The notes beneath the pieces are model-generated. The model was not told the origin of the DNA, ran no database searches, and saw only the letters and a list, made by a program, of their open reading frames with translations. Shown one piece after another: positions 57,032-64,000 of a stretch of DNA of 64,000 bases. The position numbers and the translations under genes are program-made. Source of the stretch: Actinomadura luteofluorescens (GTDB lineage: Bacteria > Actinomycetota > Actinomycetes > Streptosporangiales > Streptosporangiaceae); assembly GCF_013409365.1 (NCBI RefSeq), contig NZ_JACCBA010000001.1:8060001-8124000 (forward strand), in the 5' to 3' direction. Every line of letters starts with the position of its first letter. Positions within the stretch are counted from its first letter, which is position 1.

Positions 57032-58681
57032 ATGACCAGCCCGCACGTGGAGTTCCGGGTGGACCCGTCCCGCTACCGGCACTGGCGCCTGGACGTCGAC
57101 GGCCAGGTCGCCACCCTCACGATGGCGGTGGACGAGCAGGGCGGGCTGGTCCCCGGGTACGAGCTGAAGCTGAACTCCTACGACCTCGGCGTGGACATCG
57201 AGCTCTACGACGCCGTCCAGCGGCTCCGCTTCGAGCACCCCGCGGTGCGCACGGTGGTCGTCACCGGCGGCAAGGAGAAGATCTTCTGCGCGGGCGCCAA
57301 CATCCGGATGCTGGCCGCGTCCACGCACGGCTGGAAGGTGAACTTCTGCAAGTTCACCAACGAGACCCGCAACGGCATCGAGGACGCGACGGCGAACTCC
57401 GGCCAGACCTACCTGGCGGCGCTGAACGGCACCGCGTCCGGCGGCGGATACGAGCTGGCCCTCGCCTGCGAGCACATCATGCTCGTCGACGACCGCTCCT
57501 CGGCGGTGTCGCTTCCGGAGCTGCCGCTGCTCGGCGTCCTGCCCGGCACCGGCGGCCTGACCCGGGTGACGGACAAGCGGCGCGTCCGCCGCGACCGCGC
57601 CGACTACTTCTCCACCAGGGCCGAGGGGCTCGGCGGCAGGAAGGCCGTCGCGTGGGGCCTGGTGGACGAGGCCGTCCCGCGCACCGCCTGGGACGAGACG
57701 GTCGCCGAACGCGCGCGGGAACTGGCGGCCCGCTCGTCCCGTCCACACGATGCCGAGGGGATCGCGCTGACGCCGCTCGGCAAGGAGCGCACGGACGCCT
57801 CGATCGCCTACCGTCACGTCTCGGCGGAGCTCGACCGCGACGCGGGCGCCGCCCTGATCACCATCGCGGGCCCGGACGCGCCTCCCGGCGACTTCCACGG
57901 CGCGGACTTCTGGACGCTCGCCATGACCCGCGAGCTGGACGACCTGATCCTCGACCTGCGGACCAACGAGCCGGAGCTCGGCACGTGGGTGCTCCGCACG
58001 CGGGGGGCGTCCGAGCACGTCCTCGCCCACGACCGGCTGCTGCTCGGCAACGCCGGCGACTGGCTCGCCAACGAGATCGTGCACTACCTCAAGCGGACCT
58101 TGAAGCGGCTGGACGTCACCAGCCGCAGCCTCATCGCCCTGATCGAGCCCGGCAGCTGCTTCGCCGGCTCCCTCCTGGAGGTCGCGCTCGCCGCCGACCG
58201 CTCCTACCAGCTCGACGGCGTCTTCGAGGACGTCGATCCCGGCGCCGACCCCGCCGCGGTCACCGTGGACGCGATGAACCTCGGCCCGCTCCCGATGGGC
58301 AACGGGCTCACCCGCCTCGCCACCCGGTTCCTCGGCGACGGCGCCGCGCTGGCCGCCGCCGGCGACGCCGCGGGCAAGCCGCTGGAGGCCGCCGACGCCG
58401 AGCGCCTCGGCCTGGTCACCTTCGCGCCCGACGACCTCGACTGGGACGAGGAGATCCGCATCGCCGTCGAGGAGCGGGCCGGTTTCAGCCCGGACGCGCT
58501 CACCGGCCTGGAGGCCAACCACCGCTTCCCCGGCCCCGAGACCCTGGAGACCAAGATCTTCGGACGGCTGTCCGCCTGGCAGAACTGGATCTTCACGCGC
58601 CCGAACGCGTCCGGCCCGGACGGCGCCCTGCGCCGCTACGGCACCGGGCGGCGCGCCGACTTCGACCGAAAGCGAGTCTGA
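57032..58681 (+). CDS. boxC: 2,3-epoxybenzoyl-CoA dihydrolase (benzoyl-CoA-dihydrodiol lyase)
   Basis: A 549-residue fused crotonase-superfamily enzyme that opens the epoxide ring to 3,4-dehydroadipyl-CoA semialdehyde and formate. First enoyl-hydratase-like half: EKIFCAGANIRML and NGTASGGGYELALACEH (oxyanion loops), LPELPLLGVLPGTGG; second half: IEPGSCFAGSLLEVALAADRSY and METKIF-like end (LETKIFGRLSAWQNWIF). ATG 57032 has AAGGA six bases upstream; ATG 56999 is an alternative. It lies 119 bases after bclA and 3 bases before boxB. Confidence 0.93.
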   Translation: MTSPHVEFRVDPSRYRHWRLDVDGQVATLTMAVDEQGGLVPGYELKLNSYDLGVDIELYDAVQRLRFEHPAVRTVVVTGGKEKIFCAGANIRMLAASTHGWKVNFCKFTNETRNGIEDATANSGQTYLAALNGTASGGGYELALACEHIMLVDDRSSAVSLPELPLLGVLPGTGGLTRVTDKRRVRRDRADYFSTRAEGLGGRKAVAWGLVDEAVPRTAWDETVAERARELAARSSRPHDAEGIALTPLGKERTDASIAYRHVSAELDRDAGAALITIAGPDAPPGDFHGADFWTLAMTRELDDLILDLRTNEPELGTWVLRTRGASEHVLAHDRLLLGNAGDWLANEIVHYLKRTLKRLDVTSRSLIALIEPGSCFAGSLLEVALAADRSYQLDGVFEDVDPGADPAAVTVDAMNLGPLPMGNGLTRLATRFLGDGAALAAAGDAAGKPLEAADAERLGLVTFAPDDLDWDEEIRIAVEERAGFSPDALTGLEANHRFPGPETLETKIFGRLSAWQNWIFTRPNASGPDGALRRYGTGRRADFDRKRV

Positions 58682-58684
58682 GCG

Positions 58685-60100
58685 ATGGCGACCACCGCCG
58701 ACTACACCGAGAAGATCCCCAACAACGTCGACCTGCGCGAGGACCGGCGCCTCCAGCGCGCCCTGGAGTCGTGGCAGCCGAACTTCCTGTCCTGGTGGGA
58801 GTCGATGGGGCCGTCGCTGCCGACCCGGGAGGTGTACCTGCGCACGGCCGTCGACGTCGGCCGCGAGGGCTGGGCGCACTTCGGGCACGTCGCCATGAAG
58901 GACTACCGGTGGGGCATCTTCCTGGCCGAGCGCGACGGCGACCGCCGCATCGGCTTCGGCGCCCACAAGGGCGAGCCCGCGTGGCAGAAGGTCCCCGGCG
59001 AGTACCGCGCCGACCTGCGGCGCCTCATCGTCATCCAGGGCGACACCGAGCCCGCGTCCGTGGAGCAGCAGCGCAACCTCGGCGCCACCGCGCCCAGCCT
59101 CTACGACCTGCGCAACCTGTTCCAGGTGAACGTCGAGGAGGGCCGCCACCTGTGGGCGATGGTCTACCTCCTGCACGCCCACTTCGGGCGGGAGGGACGC
59201 GAGGCGGCCGAGGAGCTGCTGCACCGAAACTCCGGCAGCGAGGAGTCGCCCCGCATCCTCGGCGCCTTCAACGAGGAGACCCCCGACTGGCTCTCGTTCT
59301 TCATGTTCACCTACTTCACCGACCGGGACGGCAAGTACCAGCTCGGCACGCTGAAGGAGTCCGGCTTCGACCCGCTGGCGCGCACCTGCGAGTTCATGCT
59401 CAAGGAGGAGGCCCACCACATGATGGTCGGCACCACGGGCATCGACCGGGTCGTCGAGCGGACCGTCCGGCTGATGAAGGAGCACGACACCGACGACGTC
59501 GCCCCGCACGGCGGGATCTCCCTGGACGTCGTGCAGAAGTACCTGAACTTCCACTACTCGGTGTCGCTCGACCTGTTCGGCTCCGAGACGTCCAGCAACG
59601 TCGCCGGCTACTACACGGCCGGGCTCAAGGGGCGCTGGATGGAGGACCGCCGCCAGGACGACCACCGCCTCACCGACGACGCCGTCATGGTGGACGCCCT
59701 CGTCGAGGGAGGCGTCGGGCAGACCGAGGTCGCCGCGCTCGTGGGCCTCAACACCGACCTGCGCCGCGCCTACGTCGCCGACTGCCAGAGCGGCGTCAAC
59801 CGCTGGAACCGCATCCTGTCCGAGGCGGGCCTCCCGCAGCGCCTGCGCCTGCCGAGCGTCGCCTTCAACCGAAAGGTCGGCGCCTTCGCCGGCATCGAGG
59901 CCGCGCCGGACGGCGAGGTGCTCGACGCCCCCGAGTGGGAGCGGCGCAAGGACGCCTGGCTTCCGACGGAGGTCGACAGGACGCACGTCCGCTCGCTGAT
60001 GCGGCCCGTCCACGAGCGCGGCAGGATCGCGGCCTGGATAGCCCCGCCCCGCAACGGCATCAACGGCCGGCCGTTCGACTACGAGTACGTCCGCCTCTAG
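58685..60100 (+). CDS. boxB: benzoyl-CoA 2,3-epoxidase subunit
   Basis: A 471-residue class I di-iron oxygenase. It opens with YTEKIPNNVDLREDRRLQRALE, conserved in BoxB; iron ligands are expected in NVEEGRHLWAMVYLL and MLKEEAHHMMVG, plus VQKYLNFHYSVSLDLFG and the GRWMEDRRQDDHR segment. It adds one oxygen atom of O2 across C2-C3 of benzoyl-CoA, receiving electrons from the reductase BoxA, which is not in the window. Last gene of the bclA-boxC-boxB run. Confidence 0.94.
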   Translation: MATTADYTEKIPNNVDLREDRRLQRALESWQPNFLSWWESMGPSLPTREVYLRTAVDVGREGWAHFGHVAMKDYRWGIFLAERDGDRRIGFGAHKGEPAWQKVPGEYRADLRRLIVIQGDTEPASVEQQRNLGATAPSLYDLRNLFQVNVEEGRHLWAMVYLLHAHFGREGREAAEELLHRNSGSEESPRILGAFNEETPDWLSFFMFTYFTDRDGKYQLGTLKESGFDPLARTCEFMLKEEAHHMMVGTTGIDRVVERTVRLMKEHDTDDVAPHGGISLDVVQKYLNFHYSVSLDLFGSETSSNVAGYYTAGLKGRWMEDRRQDDHRLTDDAVMVDALVEGGVGQTEVAALVGLNTDLRRAYVADCQSGVNRWNRILSEAGLPQRLRLPSVAFNRKVGAFAGIEAAPDGEVLDAPEWERRKDAWLPTEVDRTHVRSLMRPVHERGRIAAWIAPPRNGINGRPFDYEYVRL

Positions 60101-60111
60101 CCGCCCCGCCG

Positions 60112-61767
60112 CTAGACGGCGGCCGGGAAGAGGCGCAGCCAGGCGTCGCCGGGGCCCGGCACGCGCACCTCGACGGGCTCGAACTCCGGTCCGGCCCCGG
60201 AGATCCCCCGGTGCACCGGCGCGGAGACGATCAGCCCTAGGACGGCCGCGACGCCCGCGAGCCGCCGCCGCAGGACGTCCGACTCCAGCAGCCGGGCGGC
60301 GCGGGCCAGCGCCGCCCCGGTGACGCCGTCCGGCCCGGCGTGCACCGGGCCCGCGTCGACCGCGACCCGCACCTGGAAGCGCCGCGCCTCCGCCGCGCCC
60401 CCGTTGTGCCGGTCGATGCGCTCGGCGAGCGCCCGCACCAGCGGATCGGCCGGTGTGCTCACCGGGACCCCGGGCGGGACGACGAGCAGCACGCCGTCCC
60501 CGCGGTCCTCGCGGTGGCAGGCCGCCCAGGGCACGCCGGCGGCGGCGAACGACTCCTCCAGGGACCGGAACAGCACCCGCCGGATCGCCGCGCGGTCCGC
60601 CTCGGTCAGGTCCGGGGACCCGAACCCCACCACGTCGGCGAACACGACCGTGCAGTCCTGCCCCGTGAGGAACAGGGAGCCGGGCACGGCCTCCGGGCGT
60701 GGCCCGCCGCCCGCCGTGAGCCGCTCCAGCCGGACCGGGTCGAGGACGTCGATCGTGCCGTCCCCGGCGTGGACGAGTCCCGCGCCGTCCCACTCGTTGA
60801 GCACGCTGGCCACCGCCGCGGGCGTCGAGGATGTCCAGCCCGCGAGCTCGGTCCCCGTCAGCGGGAGCGCCCCGCCCCGCGCCCGCGACAGCGTGGTGAA
60901 CAGGGCGGCCAGCCGGCGCTCGGTGTCGGCGAGTTCGGTGCCGGAGGTGCGGGCCGCCGCTTCGACGGTGCGGTCGTGCGCCTGCTTCTCCAGCACCGAC
61001 TGCACGCCCGCGTACCGCTCCACGACGCGGCGGAAGTCCGCCGCGGCGACGACGAGCGCCTCCACGGCGTCGAGCGCGATGACCGTCGCCGACCAGGCCT
61101 CGTCCTCGAACAGCGCCCGCTCGCCGATGAGGTCGCCGGGGCCGCGGACCGCCACGATCCGCTCCTCGCCCGCCCGGTCGACGCGGACCTTCGTCCACCC
61201 CGACCGGATGACGACGACGTAGTCGGCCGGATACCCCTGCCGCAGCAGGGGCGCCCCCGGCCCGAAGGCGCACGGGCGCGCGACGCCGCGGACGGCGTCG
61301 CGCTCCTCGGAGCCGAGCGCGTGCCAGAAGCTGTCGCGGAGCCTCTCGGTCCGGCCGGCGGACCGCGCGCCGTCCCCCTGCGCCCGGGCCCACGCGGCCT
61401 TGGCGCGCGCGAACCCGGCCAGCGGCGCCACGAACAGGGCCAGCACGGCGAGCGTGAACGCGGCGAGCAGCGCCGCGGCGGACGTCCCGGTCTCCGCGGC
61501 CGCCCACGCCGTGCACACCGCCCCGAGGACGCCCAACGTCACGACCCCCCACACGAGCGTCCGCCCCGGATCCGCCGTCGGCGCGGGGGACGGCCCCGCA
61601 CCGTCCGCGAAGGCGGGCGAGGCGTCGGAGAACGCCTCCAGCAACCGCCGCGCCCGGTCCGCCGCACCCGGCGGCGCCGTGCTCGGCCCGCCGTTGGCCG
61701 GCGCGTCGGAGAACGTCTCCAGCAGCCCGCGCCAGCCGCGATCAGAACTCGGCATCGCATCCCCCAT
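60112..61767 (-). CDS. membrane cNMP-binding protein with Crp HTH and cyclase-homology domain
   Basis: A 551-residue multi-domain protein. Residues 10-60 hold two copies of LLE(T/A)FSDA; two membrane helices lie at about 68-118; a Crp-like ligand domain at 140-265 (PLLRQGYPADYVVVIRSGWTKV, GDLIGERALFEDEAWSATVIA); a degenerate winged-helix segment at 300-350; and a class III cyclase-homology domain from 365 (CTVVFADVVGFGSPDLTEADRA, EDRGDGVLLVVPPG). The cyclase part keeps Asp residues of the metal site but its activity is doubtful. Possibly a membrane nucleotide sensor. Start directly abuts the stop of the upstream membrane-protein gene. Confidence 0.75.
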   Translation of the reverse strand: MGDAMPSSDRGWRGLLETFSDAPANGGPSTAPPGAADRARRLLEAFSDASPAFADGAGPSPAPTADPGRTLVWGVVTLGVLGAVCTAWAAAETGTSAAALLAAFTLAVLALFVAPLAGFARAKAAWARAQGDGARSAGRTERLRDSFWHALGSEERDAVRGVARPCAFGPGAPLLRQGYPADYVVVIRSGWTKVRVDRAGEERIVAVRGPGDLIGERALFEDEAWSATVIALDAVEALVVAAADFRRVVERYAGVQSVLEKQAHDRTVEAAARTSGTELADTERRLAALFTTLSRARGGALPLTGTELAGWTSSTPAAVASVLNEWDGAGLVHAGDGTIDVLDPVRLERLTAGGGPRPEAVPGSLFLTGQDCTVVFADVVGFGSPDLTEADRAAIRRVLFRSLEESFAAAGVPWAACHREDRGDGVLLVVPPGVPVSTPADPLVRALAERIDRHNGGAAEARRFQVRVAVDAGPVHAGPDGVTGAALARAARLLESDVLRRRLAGVAAVLGLIVSAPVHRGISGAGPEFEPVEVRVPGPGDAWLRLFPAAV

Positions 61768-62106
61768 TCATCCGGCCTGACCAGGCCCGTCGTCCTCGTC
61801 GTCGCCGCCCGGGCCCGGCGGCAGCGCCCAGAGCGCGTACCGGCCGAGCTTCGCCATGACGGCGGGGGCGCTCGCACCGCACGCGAACGCCAGCCACGGC
61901 GCGTCGATCAGGTCGCTCGCCGCGGCCGCCGACGTCACCATCGCGGCGAGCCCGCAGTGCAGCGCGCAGGCGAACAGGTAGTACCGGCCGCCCGGTCCCT
62001 TCGGGTAGCGCCAGGGCGGCCCCTTCACGCGCCGGTTCGCCTCCAGGAACGCCAGCGTGCGGTTGGCCGCGGCCCCCATGAGCCCCCACACGACGAACTG
62101 CCACAT
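61768..62106 (-). CDS. small membrane protein with three helices
   Basis: A 112-residue protein with hydrophobic segments at about 3-21 (FVVWGLMGAAANRTLAF), 43-65 (YYLFACALHCGLAAMVTSA) and 72-95, and an acidic Gly-rich end (PGGDDEDDGPG). The stop codon touches the start of the cNMP-binding cyclase-like gene, so they are co-transcribed and may interact in the membrane. I start at ATG 62106, where the first helix begins; 16 extra codons exist upstream. Not recognised. Confidence 0.6.
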   Translation of the reverse strand: MWQFVVWGLMGAAANRTLAFLEANRRVKGPPWRYPKGPGGRYYLFACALHCGLAAMVTSAAAASDLIDAPWLAFACGASAPAVMAKLGRYALWALPPGPGGDDEDDGPGQAG

Positions 62107-62213
62107 GACCCGACGGTAGGTTCCGGGACGAGGGCAGACCGTGGCACACCGCACAAAACAACACAGAACCCACCGTCCGGTCGCGCGACGGCGGCTCCGC
62201 TACGCTGCGCCGC

Positions 62214-62429
62214 ATGGGTCCTGAGGAAGCCGCCGCGAAGGTCAAGCTCGCCACCACCCGGTACGAGGACCTCGCGGAGCAGCTCGAAGCCGCGAAGCGA
62301 GACCTGCTCGACGCCTACGCGGACGCGGCCCGCGAGGGCCTCGGCCCCGAGGAACTGGCCGGCGGCTCCCCGTTCACCGCCGACGAGATCGCCCGCGGGC
62401 TGCGGGAGCGCGGCGCGGGGTCCGCCTAG
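62214..62429 (+). CDS. small coiled-coil protein, possible DNA-binding
   Basis: A 71-residue protein: a charged helix EEAAAKVKLATTRYEDLAEQLEAAKRDLLDAY (read in parts), then GLGPEELAGGSPFTADEIARGLRERG, which looks like a short helix-turn-helix. Similar small proteins are common in actinomycetes, with no assigned role. Its TAG stop coincides with the stop of the convergent acyl-CoA dehydrogenase in a shared CTAG (62426-62429). Confidence 0.6.
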   Translation: MGPEEAAAKVKLATTRYEDLAEQLEAAKRDLLDAYADAAREGLGPEELAGGSPFTADEIARGLRERGAGSA

Positions 62430-63568
62430 CGGGCCAGGTGGCGGGAGATGACCAGGCGCTGGATCTGGTTGGTGCCCTCGAAGATCTGCATGACCTTGGC
62501 CTCGCGCATGAAGCGCTCGACCGGGAAGTCGCGGGTGTAGCCGGCGCCGCCCAGCACCTGGACGGCGTCGGTGGTGACCTTCATGGCGTTGTCGGTGGCG
62601 ACCAGCTTGGCGACGGACGCCTCGCGGCCGTAGGGGCGGCCCGCGTCCTTGAGCCGGGCGGCGGCCAGGTAGGTGGCGCGCGCCGACTCGACGGCGGCGG
62701 CCATGTCGGCCAGGACGAACGCGAGCCCCTGGTGGTCGATGATCGCCTTGCCGAAGGCCTCGCGCTCCTTGGCGTAGCCGACGGCGGTGTCGAGCGCGCC
62801 CTGCGCCAGGCCGGTGGCGACGGCGGCGATGCCGAGGCGGCCGGCGTCGAGGCCGGCGAGGGCGATGGACAGCCCCTGGCCCTCGTGGCCGATCAGGTGG
62901 TCCGCGGGGACGCGCGCGTCCACCAGGCGGACGGTCGCGGTGGTGGAGCCCATCAGGCCCATCTTGTCCTCGGGCTCGTCGAACTCCAGGCCGGGGGTGC
63001 CCGCGGGGACGTGGAAGCAGGAGATGCCGCGCGACTTCTCCTGTGACGTGCGGGCCATGACGGTGTAGAAGTCGGCCTTGCCGCCGTGCGTCGTCCACGC
63101 CTTGGCGCCGTTGAGGACGTAGGAGTCGCCGTCGCGGACGGCCCTGGCGCGCATCGCGGCCGGGTCGGAGCCCGCGTGCGCCTCCGACAGGCAGTAGGCG
63201 CCGAGGCGCTCGCCGGAGAGCATGCCGGGCAGCCACCGCGCGCGCTGCTCGTCGGTGCCGAAGGCGAACAGCGGGAAGCAGGACAGGGCGTGCACGCTGA
63301 CGCCGACGCCGACGCTCGCCCAGACGGCCCCGATCTCCTCCAGGACCTGCAGGTAGATCTCGTAGGGCTGGTCGCCGCCGCCGAACTCCTCCGGGTACGG
63401 CAGCGTCAGCAGGCCCGCCCGGCCCAGTGTCGTGAACACCTCGCGGGGGAACGTCCCGGTGCGCTCGGCGTCCGCGACGCGCGGTGCGAGCTCCTTGGCC
63501 GCGATCTCGCGGGTGAGGGCGACCAGGTCCTCGGACTCGGAGGTCGGCAGGTGCCGGGTGGCGGGCAT
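62426..63568 (-). CDS. acyl-CoA dehydrogenase
   Basis: A 380-residue FAD enzyme of the ACAD family: LPYPEEFGGGDQPYEIYLQVLEE, YCLSEAHAGSDPAAM (FAD contact), VLNGAKAWTTHGGKADFY, a KEREAFGKAIIDHQGLAFVLADM helix, and QVLGGAGYTRDFPVERFMREAKVMQIFEGTNQIQR (in parts) with the Glu base in FEGTN. It dehydrogenates acyl-CoA in beta-oxidation. Divergent from a TetR-family gene, across a region with a clear inverted repeat. Confidence 0.93.
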   Translation of the reverse strand: MPATRHLPTSESEDLVALTREIAAKELAPRVADAERTGTFPREVFTTLGRAGLLTLPYPEEFGGGDQPYEIYLQVLEEIGAVWASVGVGVSVHALSCFPLFAFGTDEQRARWLPGMLSGERLGAYCLSEAHAGSDPAAMRARAVRDGDSYVLNGAKAWTTHGGKADFYTVMARTSQEKSRGISCFHVPAGTPGLEFDEPEDKMGLMGSTTATVRLVDARVPADHLIGHEGQGLSIALAGLDAGRLGIAAVATGLAQGALDTAVGYAKEREAFGKAIIDHQGLAFVLADMAAAVESARATYLAAARLKDAGRPYGREASVAKLVATDNAMKVTTDAVQVLGGAGYTRDFPVERFMREAKVMQIFEGTNQIQRLVISRHLAR

Positions 63569-63604
63569 GGGCGGTCTCCTTTCGGCACCGCCAACCGTAC
63601 CAAA

Positions 63605-63636
63605 GACAGTACCGGCGAACCCGTTTTGGTACTGTC
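63605..63636. promoter_or_regulatory. inverted repeat between acyl-CoA dehydrogenase and tetR genes
   Basis: GACAGTACC (63605-63613) and GGTACTGTC (63628-63636) are perfect 9-bp arms 14 bases apart, ending 6 bases before the TetR ATG at 63643. Likely operator of the divergent TetR repressor, controlling both genes. Confidence 0.65.
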
Positions 63637-63642
63637 GCCGTC

Positions 63643-64000
63643 ATGACCTCGGTGGACGAGCGGGCGACCAGGGCGTCGCGGCGGCGCGAGACGCTGATCG
63701 ACCGGCTCATGGACCTCTTCCTGGAGCGCGGGTTCGCCGAGCTGAGCGTCGCGGACCTGGCCGCGCTGCTGCGCTGCTCCAAGAGCACGCTCTACTCGGT
63801 CGCGGCGAGCCGGGAGCAGATCATCACGGCCGTCGTGCGGGCCTTCTTCCGCCGCGCCACCGAGCGCGTGGAGGCCGCGCTCGACGGCAACGCCGACCCC
63901 CGCGAACGGGTCGGCGCCTACCTGCGGGCGATCTCGGGCGAGCTGGCCCCCGCGTCCGCCGCGTTCTTCGCCGACCTGGACGCGTTCGCCCCCGCGCGGG
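63643..64000 (+). CDS. TetR-family regulator, partial at 3' end
   Basis: The first 119 codons are present and the gene runs off the window. The N-terminal helix-turn-helix is intact: LIDRLMDLFLERGFAELSVADLAALLRCSKSTLYSVAASREQII (read in parts), followed by the first helices of the ligand domain. The divergent acyl-CoA dehydrogenase and the shared inverted repeat suggest a local repressor of fatty-acyl or related CoA metabolism. Confidence 0.88.
   Translation, partial: MTSVDERATRASRRRETLIDRLMDLFLERGFAELSVADLAALLRCSKSTLYSVAASREQIITAVVRAFFRRATERVEAALDGNADPRERVGAYLRAISGELAPASAAFFADLDAFAPAR

Noticed and set aside
56567..61552. 1661-codon minus-strand ORF across the box genes
   Set aside because: Antisense to bclA, boxC and boxB and in a different frame from the real cyclase-like gene; no domains.

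Overview
The window is 64 kb of very GC-rich chromosomal DNA. Strong G/C bias at third codon positions, many GTG starts, F420-type oxidoreductases, DUF2637 and DUF574-type proteins, a ClpP pair with a PopR-like regulator, and LacI, TetR and AraC regulators all point to a filamentous actinomycete. Actinomadura or another Thermomonosporaceae member is a reasonable guess, but no ribosomal marker is present to fix the genus. I see no prophage, transposase or CRISPR array.

Layout. 1-5.1 kb: 3' end of a methyltransferase with a coiled-coil tail, an F420/flavin oxidoreductase behind a KstR-like operator, a DUF574 methyltransferase without a standard start codon divergent from a P450, a YCII protein and a LexA paralog. 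5.1-7.35 kb: DJ-1 protein, membrane protein and a divergent GlxA regulator. 7.4-9.9 kb: the most distinctive locus: a 57-codon ORF, a tandem-repeat protein, a 38-bp perfect palindrome, two translationally coupled clpP genes (the second lacks the catalytic serine) and a PopR-like regulator ending in Ala-Ala. 10-13.9 kb: FAD oxidase, TetR with a quinone oxidoreductase behind three tandem operators, EamA transporter. 14-17.3 kb: secreted beta-helix protein, RidA, hydrolase. 17.3-21.5 kb: repeat-rich segment with three tRNAs (Gly, Cys, Val), a CHAP protein, UspA and YceI, bounded by inverted copies of a ~164-bp element, one of them extended into a 4 x 41-bp tandem array.

21.5-30.5 kb: LysR with TDT transporter, LLM monooxygenase with FMN reductase, ArsR with SRPBCC protein, an orphan HypF, a membrane-anchored TolB-like protein and an F420 PPOX protein. 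30.5-38.4 kb: MFS exporter, then lacI plus a binding-protein/ATPase/two-permease ABC transporter and an SDR in a tightly coupled run ended by a strong terminator. 38.4-46 kb: DUF2637 membrane protein, intradiol dioxygenase divergent from an AraC regulator, erythromycin-esterase-like protein, DUF427, LysE, Crp and TetR regulators. 46-52.2 kb: orphan cytochrome b (QcrB), hemerythrin-like protein, DoxX, thioesterase and a secreted alpha-amylase.

52.2-60.1 kb: NrfD and FdhB-type subunits without their catalytic partner, then PaaX divergent from a benzoate-CoA ligase, BoxC and BoxB: most of the aerobic box pathway for benzoate. BoxC releases formate, so the neighbouring formate-dehydrogenase-type subunits may be linked functionally. 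60.1-64 kb: a membrane cNMP-binding/HTH/cyclase-like hybrid with a small membrane partner, a 71-residue protein, an acyl-CoA dehydrogenase, and a divergent TetR gene cut by the window end.
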